The translations under genes and the position numbers were made by a program. 64,000 nucleotides of DNA from a bacterium. GTDB lineage: Bacteria; Cyanobacteriota; Vampirovibrionia; Gastranaerophilales; Gastranaerophilaceae. The stretch covers positions 62,001 through 126,000 of the forward strand of contig JAGAVG010000043.1 in the NCBI GenBank assembly GCA_017942035.1. Direction: 5' to 3'. Each line of letters begins with the position of its first letter. Position 1 is the first letter of the stretch. Below, one piece after another: positions 18,781-26,720 of the stretch. Below the pieces are notes generated by a model that saw only the letters and a list, made by a program, of their open reading frames with translations, did no database searches and was not told the origin of the DNA.

Positions 18781-19437
18781 ATGTTAAGAAAATTGATAGT
18801 AATTCTTTTTAGCTTAATGTTATCATTTACAAATATAGTGCAGGCGTATGAACCTGACGAGTTGATAAATATTTCAGTTTATGAACGTATAAATCCATCC
18901 ATTGTATCCATTGATGCTCAGGTTACTGACGGGTTTTCAACCGGAACGGGATGTGTAATAAAGGCGGACGGTCTTATTTTGACGGGATCGCATGTAATAG
19001 AAGATGCAAAATATATTGAGGTTACAACTTTTGATGGAAAAGTTTATCCGGCAAAAGTTATTGCAAAAATGGGGAAAAATAAAGACCTTGCACTGTTGAA
19101 AATTTCTACTAAAACAGCATTAAAACCGATTTCTTTCGGGAATTCAAATGATGTAAAAGTTGGCCAAAAAGTTTTATCAATCGGCAATCCGTTCGGATTT
19201 TCGGGAACCTTAACTCAAGGAATTGTGTCTAGAATAGATTATACAAAACACCGAATACAAACTGATGCGGCAATTAATCCCGGATGTTCCGGCGGGCCGT
19301 TGCTGAATTCAAAGGGAGAAGTTATAGGTATAAGCCAATCAATTTACAATCCGGATAATAACATCTCAAATATTGGAATAGGTTTCGCAATTCCGGTGGA
19401 TGACGCCAAACAATTTATCTCATCTGTCAGATATTAA
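18781..19437 (+). CDS. Secreted trypsin-like (HtrA-type, S1C) serine protease without PDZ domain
   Basis: 218 aa from the ATG at 18781, chosen because GAGAGG lies 7 nt before it; an upstream in-frame ATG is at 18763. A signal peptide (LRKLIVILFSLMLSFTNIVQA) precedes the protease fold. Triad: His in LTGSHVIED, Asp in NKDLALLKI and Ser in NPGCSGGPLL (family usually GNSGGP, here C before S). The length covers only the protease domain, so no PDZ. It probably acts in the periplasm. Confidence 0.88.
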   Translation: MLRKLIVILFSLMLSFTNIVQAYEPDELINISVYERINPSIVSIDAQVTDGFSTGTGCVIKADGLILTGSHVIEDAKYIEVTTFDGKVYPAKVIAKMGKNKDLALLKISTKTALKPISFGNSNDVKVGQKVLSIGNPFGFSGTLTQGIVSRIDYTKHRIQTDAAINPGCSGGPLLNSKGEVIGISQSIYNPDNNISNIGIGFAIPVDDAKQFISSVRY

Positions 19438-19476
19438 TTAAATATTTGTAAATATGTAATAAAACTCGCACCAAAC

Positions 19477-19625
19477 TTTATATTTTGATGCGAGTTTTTT
19501 ATAGCCTTATTATACAATATTTTTAGACACTTTTCAAGTGGTGTTTTGTCGTTTTTTGATAATTTTTTGAATTTTGAAAAGGTATGTTTTAGTGGATTTC
19601 AGGCCTACTCGCATCAAAATATAAA
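19477..19625. repeat. 149-bp inverted-repeat element, copy 2 (pilin leader)
   Basis: Ends TTTATATTTTGATGCGAG and CTCGCATCAAAATATAAA are again perfectly complementary, although each carries one change from copies 1 and 3 (G to A left, C to T right). The outer pair is better here (TCGCACC / GGTGCGA). It lies between the protease gene and the pilin-like gene. Confidence 0.9.
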
Positions 19626-19674
19626 AAATGGTGCGAAAATTTAAACGTCAGTTTATGGCTGGAAAGGAGATAGA

Positions 19675-20436
19675 ATGCTAAAATATAAAATTATGGAAGG
19701 AAGAAATTTGAAAGAGGATATTATGATAAAAAATAGTAGTAAGATAGGCTTTAGTCTACCAGAAAAACTTCCGTTTACTTTGGCTGAAGTTTTTTCATCA
19801 CACTTTGCCGGTCGCCATAAAACCGCCTTTACATTGGCGGAAGTTCTTATCACCCTCGGAATAATCGGTATTGTTGCAGCTCTTACCATGCCGGCGCTGA
19901 TTACCAAACATCAGAAACATGTTGTTGAGACGCGATTGAAAAAATTCTACTCTTCGATTAATCAGGCAATTTTAAGGTCTGAAATAGTTAATGGCGACAG
20001 AAGCGATTGGTTTGATGATCAAGCCAATGGCTATGAACGTGTTACACCTCAAAGAAAAAAGCTCTGGTTTGACACGTATCTCAAACCTTATATGAATGTT
20101 TTAGACGAAAAAACAGATGATACCACTTTTTTCGTTTATTTTTCAGATGGAAGTGTATTAACAAGCAGTCATATTTCTTTACGCGATTGGATGTTTTACA
20201 CGGAAGAGCCTGAAAAATGTAAAAAAAATGCTAATTTTTATCATAAATGCGCATTTTATTTTACTTATGCCCCAAAATTTAGTGAAAATATTAACAGAAT
20301 TTTTGCACCTTACTACTACCTATGGGATGGGACAGAGGAAGGATTGTATAGTGGATGTAACAGCAGCTCTTCAATGTATTGCGGAATGTTAATTCAATAC
20401 AATGGCTGGAAAATTCCTAAAGATTATCCATGGTAA
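19675..20436 (+). CDS. Type IV pilin-like protein (prepilin-type N-terminus)
   Basis: 253 aa from the ATG at 19675 (AAAGGAGATAGA before it). By alignment with the other two copies the start may instead be 19723, after GAGGATATT. The prepilin helix is TAFTLAEVLITLGIIGIVAA, with E5 of the mature form. A second FTLAEV lies 18 residues earlier, giving a doubled cleavage motif. The mature part has LKKFYSSINQAI, WFDTYLKPYMNVLDE, VYFSDGS and the terminal WKIPKDYP, shared with the 62221 gene. Paired cysteines in the C-terminal half suggest a disulfide-held head. It probably forms a minor pilin or pseudopilin. No assembly genes are nearby. Confidence 0.82.
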   Translation: MLKYKIMEGRNLKEDIMIKNSSKIGFSLPEKLPFTLAEVFSSHFAGRHKTAFTLAEVLITLGIIGIVAALTMPALITKHQKHVVETRLKKFYSSINQAILRSEIVNGDRSDWFDDQANGYERVTPQRKKLWFDTYLKPYMNVLDEKTDDTTFFVYFSDGSVLTSSHISLRDWMFYTEEPEKCKKNANFYHKCAFYFTYAPKFSENINRIFAPYYYLWDGTEEGLYSGCNSSSSMYCGMLIQYNGWKIPKDYPW

Positions 20437-20532
20437 ATAACGTGTAGAAATTAATTTTCCAGCCATTCTATTCAAGAAAAATTGATAAGATTTAACCATA
20501 ACCGGCAACACGTAAGACCGGACTGTGTCCGG

Positions 20533-20568
20533 TGGAAAATTCCTGATGATTATCCGATAAAATTTTAA
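20533..20568 (+). pseudogene. 3'-terminal remnant of another pilin-like gene
   Basis: Eleven codons read WKIPDDYPIKF then TAA, matching the ends of the pilin-like genes at 19675 (WKIPKDYPW) and 62221 (WKIPKDYPRKILY). A CCGGAC TGT GTCCGG palindrome sits just before it. No start or helix remains. Confidence 0.7.
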
Positions 20569-20602
20569 AATTGTTTCAATTGTAAACGTGATTTTGTGTT
20601 TC

Positions 20603-20630
20603 TTGCCCTTAATTATTTTTTGTGTATAAT
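20603..20630 (+). promoter_or_regulatory. Promoter of the accD operon
   Basis: TTGCCC, 16-bp T-rich spacer with TTTTTT, perfect TATAAT. About 42 bp to the accD ATG. Confidence 0.75.
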
Positions 20631-20672
20631 GATAGGGTGATTAGATAAGTTTATTGATAGGGATATAAAATT

Positions 20673-21539
20673 ATGTCAATTCAAGAATGGTTTGAACAGC
20701 GCAAGGTCGCACAAATTCAGCGCAGGGAGCTTGAAGCACGTGCAGAGATTGAGCCAAATCCTGATTTGTGGACGAAGTGCGTTCATTGCGAAACTCAGCT
20801 TTTGAAAAAGGATATTGCAGAAAATCAAATGGTTTGTCCGGTGTGTGATTACCACTACCGCATAAATGCCAGAAAAAGGATTGAACTTTTGTTTGATGAA
20901 AATTCTTTTGAGGAGTTGAATGGCGAGATTGTTCCGACCGATCCTTTGGAGTTCGTTGACACGGAAAGTTACAAGGATAGAATTGAAAAAGCCCGCAAAA
21001 AAACTAATCTAAATGATGCTGTAATCACCGGTATCGGAGAGATTGAGGGTCATAAAGTTGCAGCTGCAGTTATGGATTTTGACTTTATGGGCGGTTCAAT
21101 GGGCTCTGTTGTGGGTGAAAAAGTTACGAGAATTATCGAAAAGGCAATTGAACTCAGACTTCCGGTTATTGCAATAACCTCCTCCGGCGGTGCCAGAATG
21201 CAGGAAAGCGCATTGAGCTTAATGCAGATGGCTAAGACTTCTTGTGCGGTTTCAAGACTTGATGATGAAGGTTTATTATATATTAACCTTTTGACAGAGC
21301 CGACATTCGGCGGTGTCACTGCAAGTTTCGGTATGCTCGGTGACATTATTGTAGCTGAACAAGGCGCAAGAATCGGCTTTGCAGGTAGAAGGGTTATTGA
21401 ACAGACTATCAGGCAAAAATTGCCGTCTGATTTCCAGACTGCTGAATATTTGATGAAGTATGGACAGGTTGACGTTGTATCAGCCAGAAAAGATTTGAGA
21501 AAAACACTTTCAAAACTTTTGGAAATGCACAATTTGTAA
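20673..21539 (+). CDS. accD: Acetyl-CoA carboxylase carboxyltransferase subunit beta
   Basis: 288 aa. The zinc ribbon WTKCVHCETQL ... MVCPVCDYH (about residues 31-57) precedes a crotonase-fold carboxyltransferase domain with FMGGSMGSVVGEK, TSSGGARMQES and FGGVTASFGMLGD. With AccA it transfers carboxyl from carboxybiotin to acetyl-CoA, the first step of fatty-acid synthesis. First gene of accD-accA-prmA-kdsB; accA follows after 43 bp. Confidence 0.97.
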   Translation: MSIQEWFEQRKVAQIQRRELEARAEIEPNPDLWTKCVHCETQLLKKDIAENQMVCPVCDYHYRINARKRIELLFDENSFEELNGEIVPTDPLEFVDTESYKDRIEKARKKTNLNDAVITGIGEIEGHKVAAAVMDFDFMGGSMGSVVGEKVTRIIEKAIELRLPVIAITSSGGARMQESALSLMQMAKTSCAVSRLDDEGLLYINLLTEPTFGGVTASFGMLGDIIVAEQGARIGFAGRRVIEQTIRQKLPSDFQTAEYLMKYGQVDVVSARKDLRKTLSKLLEMHNL

Positions 21540-21582
21540 TCTGATTGTGTAATTGAAATTTATATTGTAAAGGGATATAAAA

Positions 21583-22536
21583 ATGACAGTTTTAGATTTT
21601 GAAAAACCTATTACGGAAATTCACGAAAAAATAGAAGAACTAAAAAAAATAAGTATGGAGTCAGGTATGGACTTATCAAAGGAAATAGAAACATTTGAAC
21701 AGCAAGCAGACGATTACAAAAAAGAATTGTATGAGAATTTGAAACCATGCCAAAAACTTCAGATTGCCCGTCATCCGGAACGTCCGAATTTTATTGATTA
21801 TGTTAACCATATTTGCGAAGATTTTATTGAACTTCACGGGGATCATACCGGAATGGATGATAGAGCCATAATAGGCGGATTGGCAAAAATTGATGGTCGT
21901 CCGGTTATGATTATCGGGACTATGAAAGGTAAATCGACTAAAGAAAATTTGGAATATAATTTTGGAATGCCTCAGCCGCAAGGATATAGAAAGGCTTTAA
22001 GATTGTTTAAACATGCCGATAAGTTTAATATTCCGATTGTAACATTGATTGACACCCCTGGAGCTTACCCTGGTATTTCGGCTGAAGAAACAAATCAGGG
22101 CGGAGCAATCGCTGTCAACTTGCGTGATATGGCAAAATTAAAAGTTCCGGTAATTGCAATTGTTACAGGTGAGGGCTGTTCCGGCGGTGCGTTAGGACTT
22201 GCCGTGGCTAATAAAGTGTTCTTATTAGAGCATGCTTATTATACTGTAATTTCTCCGGAAGGTTGTGCTTCAATTTTATGGCGTGATGCCGCAAAAGCCG
22301 CAACGGCTGCTGAAGCGTTAAAAATTACCGCAAAAGATTTGATGAAATTTGATATCATTGATGGCGAAATCAAGGAGCCTGTCGGTGGTGCTCACAAAGA
22401 TTACGATTTGGTATCAGAAAATATGAAAAAAATAATCCTTGACAGTCTTGATGAACTTTCAAAATTGTCAGGTGATGAATTGAAATCTCAAAGATATGAC
22501 AAGTTCCGTAAAATGGGCGCATTCCTTGAAAATTAG
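21583..22536 (+). CDS. accA: Acetyl-CoA carboxylase carboxyltransferase subunit alpha
   Basis: 317 aa, usual length. Family motifs: ARHPERPNFIDYV, FIELHGDH, MGTMKG-like IGTMKGKSTKEN, NFGMPQPQGYRKALR, TLIDTPGAYPG and GEGCSGGALG, the oxyanion-type site for carboxybiotin. Partner of AccD. AAAGGGATATAAAA precedes the ATG; prmA follows after 9 bp. Confidence 0.97.
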   Translation: MTVLDFEKPITEIHEKIEELKKISMESGMDLSKEIETFEQQADDYKKELYENLKPCQKLQIARHPERPNFIDYVNHICEDFIELHGDHTGMDDRAIIGGLAKIDGRPVMIIGTMKGKSTKENLEYNFGMPQPQGYRKALRLFKHADKFNIPIVTLIDTPGAYPGISAEETNQGGAIAVNLRDMAKLKVPVIAIVTGEGCSGGALGLAVANKVFLLEHAYYTVISPEGCASILWRDAAKAATAAEALKITAKDLMKFDIIDGEIKEPVGGAHKDYDLVSENMKKIILDSLDELSKLSGDELKSQRYDKFRKMGAFLEN

Positions 22537-22545
22537 GAGGTTTGT

Positions 22546-23454
22546 ATGACAACAGCGGCCGATTTTTATTATGAACTTGATATTCAGATTAATCCAGAGA
22601 TGGAGGATGTTATTTCTGAAATCTTTTTTGAAAATCTTGATTGCGAAGGAATTGTTCTGGCTGAAGAAACTTACAAAGATTTGGAGATGATTGCTACAAC
22701 CGAAGGTACGCTGAGAGTTTTCTTGAAGTCGGTTGATTTTGTGGGTTTGGATAAATTTTTAACAGATTCGAAAAATCTTCTTCTTGAGCGTGGCTTAGCT
22801 GAAGCAGAGCTTGGAAGCTGGAACTACACAATTCAGGAAAAGCCTAACGAAGACTGGTCTAAAAAATGGAAGGAAAAATGGGATGTAACCCATGTTACAG
22901 ATAAAATAACTGTAGTTCCCGATTGGATTGAATACTCACAAAAACGTGATGATGAAGTTATAATAAGGCTTGAACCGGGCTGTGCGTTCGGTACCGGAAC
23001 TCATCAAACGACGCAATTGTGCATGAAAGCTATTGAAAAACACATGCAAAAAGGTGCAAAGGTTGCGGATATTGGCATGGGTTCCGGAATTCTTTCGATC
23101 TGTGCGAAAAAGTTCGGCGCCTCTTACGTTTATGGTTGCGATAATGATGAAACTGTAATAGATGTTGCAAAAGAAAATGCTCTTAAAAATTCTTCTGAAT
23201 GTGCTTTTGAGCTTGGAACGGCCGATAAGATTACCGAAAAGTTTGATTTTGTTTGTGCAAATATTTTGCATAACGTGCTTGATGAAATTATGGGCGATTT
23301 GAAAAATATTATGAACGATGGCGCAATACTTTCTCTTTCGGGAATTTTGAAGGAGAAGAAAAGTATTGTTCTTAATGCAGTTGAGCGCGAAGGTTTGAAT
23401 TTGATTGAAGAAATGCATCAGGATCAATGGGTTGGTCTTGTTGTTAGAAAGTAG
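22546..23454 (+). CDS. prmA: Ribosomal protein L11 methyltransferase
   Basis: 302 aa. An N-terminal substrate-recognition domain (about 1-100) leads to the SAM domain with the diagnostic EPGCAFGTGTHQTTQ, then VADIGMGSGILSI and CANILHNVLDE. It trimethylates ribosomal protein L11. AGGAGGTTTGT precedes the ATG. Ends 5 bp before kdsB. Confidence 0.95.
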   Translation: MTTAADFYYELDIQINPEMEDVISEIFFENLDCEGIVLAEETYKDLEMIATTEGTLRVFLKSVDFVGLDKFLTDSKNLLLERGLAEAELGSWNYTIQEKPNEDWSKKWKEKWDVTHVTDKITVVPDWIEYSQKRDDEVIIRLEPGCAFGTGTHQTTQLCMKAIEKHMQKGAKVADIGMGSGILSICAKKFGASYVYGCDNDETVIDVAKENALKNSSECAFELGTADKITEKFDFVCANILHNVLDEIMGDLKNIMNDGAILSLSGILKEKKSIVLNAVEREGLNLIEEMHQDQWVGLVVRK

Positions 23455-23459
23455 GATTT

Positions 23460-24203
23460 ATGGGAAAAACAGCGATTATAATTCCGGCAAGATACGGTTC
23501 TAGCAGACTGGAAGGAAAACCTTTATTGAAAGTTTTGGATAAACCGGTTATTCAATGGGTTTATGAAAAAGCGCAGATGGCGAAGCTTGCCGATATGATT
23601 ATTGTGGCGACTGATGATGAGAGAATTTTTGACTGTGTAAAATCTTTTGGCGGAAATGTCGAAATGACTTCTGTGAACCATAAATGCGGCTCAGATAGAA
23701 TCAGAGAGGTTGTAGAGCGTCATCCTGAAATTGATTTTATAGTTAATCTTCAAGGTGACGAGCCTTTGATTGAACCCGAAAGCATTGATGCGGTTGCAAG
23801 AAATGTTCAGATGGATGAAATGGCTGATATTTCGACTCTTATCAGACGTTTAGAGGCCGAAGAAGAAATTAATAACCCGAACCTTGTAAAATGTGTTATT
23901 GATAAAAACGGTTTTGCCCTCTATTTTTCCCGCTCGAAAATTCCTTATGAAAGAAATATTAATGAATATGATTTTTACGGACACCTCGGAATTTACGGCT
24001 ATAAGCGTGATGCGCTGATAAAAATGACCTCTATGCCTCAAACTCCTCTGGAAAAAACGGAAAGCCTTGAGCAATTAAGAGCATTGGAAAATGGCATGAA
24101 AATAAAAACTTCTGTAGTGAATTTTGTGCCCGTAGGTATTGATACTAAGGACGATTTGGAGAAATTCAGAGAAATAGTTTCCAAAAAACTTTCTAAAATT
24201 TAA
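23460..24203 (+). CDS. kdsB: 3-deoxy-manno-octulosonate cytidylyltransferase (CMP-Kdo synthetase)
   Basis: 247 aa. Activates Kdo with CTP for lipopolysaccharide inner core. Motifs: IIPARYGSSRLEGKPL at the N-terminus, CGSDRIREV, NLQGDEPLIEPE, YFSRSKIPYER and HLGIYGYK. Last gene of the acc operon. It implies a Gram-negative outer membrane with Kdo-containing LPS. Confidence 0.96.
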   Translation: MGKTAIIIPARYGSSRLEGKPLLKVLDKPVIQWVYEKAQMAKLADMIIVATDDERIFDCVKSFGGNVEMTSVNHKCGSDRIREVVERHPEIDFIVNLQGDEPLIEPESIDAVARNVQMDEMADISTLIRRLEAEEEINNPNLVKCVIDKNGFALYFSRSKIPYERNINEYDFYGHLGIYGYKRDALIKMTSMPQTPLEKTESLEQLRALENGMKIKTSVVNFVPVGIDTKDDLEKFREIVSKKLSKI

Positions 24204-24282
24204 AAAAAACACTTGCTTTTTTTACAAAAATACATTAAGATAAAATTACAAATGTTCAAAAAAGTTAAAAATTTGAAATCTT

Positions 24283-24311
24283 TTGTAACAAAAATATCAT
24301 TGTGATATAAA
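24283..24311 (+). promoter_or_regulatory. Promoter of rpaB
   Basis: TTGTAA, 17-bp spacer, TATAAA with an extended TGA in front. A second possible promoter with a T-tract (TTGCTT at 24214) lies upstream. Confidence 0.6.
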
Positions 24312-24350
24312 AAGTGTTAGATTGTTTAATGTGAAGGAAATGAAAAGACT

Positions 24351-25100
24351 ATGACTGAGAATGTAGATATGCCAAACGAAACAGAAGATCGTCCTAGAAT
24401 CCTTTTGGCCGATGATGAAGCAAGTATCAGACGTATTTTGGAAACTCGTTTAAAAATGGCCGGATACGATGTTTATACTGCCGCTGATGGTGAAGAAGCT
24501 GTTAATGCTTTTAATAAACATAACCCTGATCTTGTTGTATTGGATGTAATGATGCCAAAAATGGATGGTTATGGTGTTACAAGAGAAATCAGAAGAACTT
24601 CAGATGTGCCGGTTATAATTTTAACGGCCCTGGGTGATGTCTCAGAAAGAATCACAGGTTTGGAATTGGGTGCAGATGACTATGTAATAAAACCATTCAG
24701 CCCGAAAGAGTTAGAAGCTCGTGTAAAAGCAGTTTTGAGAAGAACTAATAATCGTGAAATTACAACTCCGGCTGGAAAAGTTACAAAAAATGTAATCACA
24801 ACAGGAAATATCAAAATTGATACAGCTCGTCGTCAGGTGTTCAGAAAGAATGAACGTATCAGATTGACAGGCATGGAATTCAGTTTGCTAGAACTTCTTG
24901 TTAACAATTCAGGCCAGGCATTCTCAAGAAATGAAATATTGCAGCATGTTTGGGCTTACCCACCAGATCACAGAATTGATACAAGAGTTGTGGACGTTCA
25001 TATTTCAAGATTGCGTTCAAAACTTGAAGCTGATCCGGCAAACCCTGAATTAATCCTTACCGCTCGTGGTATCGGATACATGTTCCAGAGAATAAGCTAG
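24351..25100 (+). CDS. rpaB: OmpR-family response regulator, RpaB (Ycf27) type
   Basis: 249 aa. The receiver domain (about 16-130) has acidic ADDEAS, phosphoacceptor Asp in LVVLDVMMPKMDGYG, LTALGD and KPFSPKELEARV. The winged-helix DNA-binding domain (about 150-248) has RIRLTGMEFSLLELLV, DTRVVDVHISRLRSKLE and LTARGIGYMFQR. The sequence is strikingly like cyanobacterial RpaB. No histidine kinase is adjacent, as is also usual for rpaB. A four-codon ORF (24340-24354, MKRL) overlaps its start as ATGA. Confidence 0.9.
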   Translation: MTENVDMPNETEDRPRILLADDEASIRRILETRLKMAGYDVYTAADGEEAVNAFNKHNPDLVVLDVMMPKMDGYGVTREIRRTSDVPVIILTALGDVSERITGLELGADDYVIKPFSPKELEARVKAVLRRTNNREITTPAGKVTKNVITTGNIKIDTARRQVFRKNERIRLTGMEFSLLELLVNNSGQAFSRNEILQHVWAYPPDHRIDTRVVDVHISRLRSKLEADPANPELILTARGIGYMFQRIS

Positions 25101-25120
25101 GTTTAAGATAATATATTTTT

Positions 25121-25152
25121 AAAAGAGGAACTGATTTCAGTTCCTCTTTTTT
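25121..25152 (+). terminator. Rho-independent terminator after rpaB
   Basis: AAGAGGAACTGA / TCAGTTCCTCTT stem with a short loop and a TTTTTT tail. Confidence 0.92.
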
Positions 25153-25160
25153 GACGACCC

Positions 25161-25226
25161 ATGTCACCCTGAACTTGTTTCAGGGTCTTATAACCATGAG
25201 ATGCTGAAACGAGTTCAGCATGACAG
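25161..25226. repeat. Intergenic palindromes of the CTGAAC-TTGTTTCAG type
   Basis: Two hairpins: CCCTGAACTTGTTTCAGGG and ATGCTGAAACGAGTTCAGCAT. Related to 1194-1273, 16470-16505 and 46579-46605. Confidence 0.75.
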
Positions 25227-25275
25227 ATTTGGACTATTCCTGTGCAAACTTGTAAATAAGTCCAAAAAAATGTAC

Positions 25276-25303
25276 TGGACAAAAAATATTTACATGATAA
25301 TAT
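25276..25303 (+). promoter_or_regulatory. Promoter of tRNA-His
   Basis: TGGACA, 16-bp spacer, TGATAATAT extended -10. About 46 bp to the tRNA. Confidence 0.6.
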
Positions 25304-25349
25304 AGAACTTGCGGATGATGATTTAATCAGACGTGAGCAGTAAGAAAAT

Positions 25350-25426
25350 GGCGGATATCGTCAAGTGGTCAAGACCTCGGATTGTGGTTCCGATATGCGT
25401 GGGTTCGAATCCCACTATCCGCCCCA
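25350..25426 (+). tRNA. tRNA-His (anticodon GTG)
   Basis: The cloverleaf closes. The acceptor is GCGGATA/TATCCGC with the extra 5' G at 25350 opposite C73, the hallmark of tRNA-His. The anticodon stem is TCGGA/TCCGA with loop TTGTGGT (GTG at 25384-25386). The T arm is GTGGGTTCGAATCCCAC. The CCA end is encoded (25424-25426). Confidence 0.97.
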
Positions 25427-25442
25427 TTTTTATTAGGGTGTT

Positions 25443-26717
25443 ATGAGTATTTTTTCTATTAATAAGTTGTTTAAGGATGGTTATAAGCGATTTATTATCT
25501 CTTTTTTGAATATGCGCTTTAGTTTTAAAGTTAAAGTTTCTTATAAAGATAAATTTCAATATTATGATTACATAGAAAATTATGGTAACTATGCTAAAAA
25601 GGATTGCGTTCCAATAACTGAGAGTTTTTATGATAATTCTTCTTCAATAAAGCCTATTGCATTTTATTTGCCGCAATTTCATTCTATTCCGTTAAATGAT
25701 AAGAATTTTGGAAAAGGTTTTACTGAATGGACAAATGTATCAAAGGCTCTCCCGCAGTTTCCAGGACATCATCAGCCTCAAATTCCTATTGATGTTGGTT
25801 TTTATGACTTAACGCATGATGACGTCATGTATCGTCAAATTGAACTTGCAAAGATGTATGGCATTTATGGCTTTTGTTTTTATTATTACTGGTTTTCGGG
25901 AAAACGACTTTTGGAAAAACCTTTGTTTAACTGGTTAAACAATAAAGATTTAAATTTACCGTTTTGTCTCTGCTGGGCTAATGAAAATTGGTCAAAACTT
26001 TGGGATGGCGGTAATAAAGAGGTCGTCATGGAACAAAAACTTCAAGACGACGATGATGAAAAGTTTTTCTATGATATTCTTCCATTTTTGAAGGATGAAC
26101 GCTATATCAAAGTTGATAATAAGCCGGTACTATTAATATACAGATTGAATTTGTTTGAAAAAGAACGGGTTAATAAATTTATAAAAAATATTCGAGCACT
26201 GGCTGAAAAAGAAGGGCTTTTTGGAATTCATCTTGTTGGCGTAAAATCATTTGAGCTAAGAGATTTTGAAGAATACGATGTTGATGCTTCTGTTGAATTT
26301 CCGCCATTTGGGATTAATCCAAATTTGTTTGATGAAGGATATGTTAATAAGAATTTTGTTGGTGAAATTTATGATATGACTTCTTATGTGGAAAAAGCCG
26401 ATTATATTAATGAAAATAATACAAAATTATATAAGAGTGTCTTTTGTGGTTGGGATAATACCGCAAGAAAGGTAAGGAGCGGAGCTGCAATTTTTCTGCT
26501 AGAGCCGGATTTGTATAAAAAATGGTTGTATAATATAATGAAATGGACTAGAAAAAATCATAAGGAAAATGACAGATTGGTGTTCATAAATGCCTGGAAC
26601 GAGTGGGGTGAAGGAGCTCATCTAGAGCCTTCATTAAGATACGGTTATGCATATTTACAGGCGACAAAAGAAGCATTGGAAGAAGTTTCTTTAACTAATG
26701 AAAAAAATGTGGAGTAG
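25443..26717 (+). CDS. WbsX-family glycosyltransferase / glycoside-hydrolase-99-like protein
   Basis: 424 aa. The core has the WbsX signature: AFYLPQFHSIPLND, GKGFTEWTNV, YGIYGFCFYYYWFSGKRLLEKP, LCWANENWSKLWDGG and a C-terminal FINAWNEWGEGAHLEPS. Such proteins occur in O-antigen and rhamnan-type clusters as presumed glycosyltransferases on a GH99-like barrel. It begins 17 bp after the tRNA-His CCA and is the first gene of the sugar operon; rfbF follows after 3 bp. The acceptor is unknown. Confidence 0.82.
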   Translation: MSIFSINKLFKDGYKRFIISFLNMRFSFKVKVSYKDKFQYYDYIENYGNYAKKDCVPITESFYDNSSSIKPIAFYLPQFHSIPLNDKNFGKGFTEWTNVSKALPQFPGHHQPQIPIDVGFYDLTHDDVMYRQIELAKMYGIYGFCFYYYWFSGKRLLEKPLFNWLNNKDLNLPFCLCWANENWSKLWDGGNKEVVMEQKLQDDDDEKFFYDILPFLKDERYIKVDNKPVLLIYRLNLFEKERVNKFIKNIRALAEKEGLFGIHLVGVKSFELRDFEEYDVDASVEFPPFGINPNLFDEGYVNKNFVGEIYDMTSYVEKADYINENNTKLYKSVFCGWDNTARKVRSGAAIFLLEPDLYKKWLYNIMKWTRKNHKENDRLVFINAWNEWGEGAHLEPSLRYGYAYLQATKEALEEVSLTNEKNVE

Positions 26718-26720
26718 TTT

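Noticed and set aside
24214-24240. HLR1-type RpaB binding site upstream of rpaB
   Set aside because: TTTACAAA and TACATT are present, but the repeats are offset by 8 bp, not the 10 expected for HLR1.
25323-25559. 78-codon reverse ORF containing FEPTHIGTTIRGLDHLT
   Set aside because: It is the antisense translation of tRNA-His, a common false gene call.
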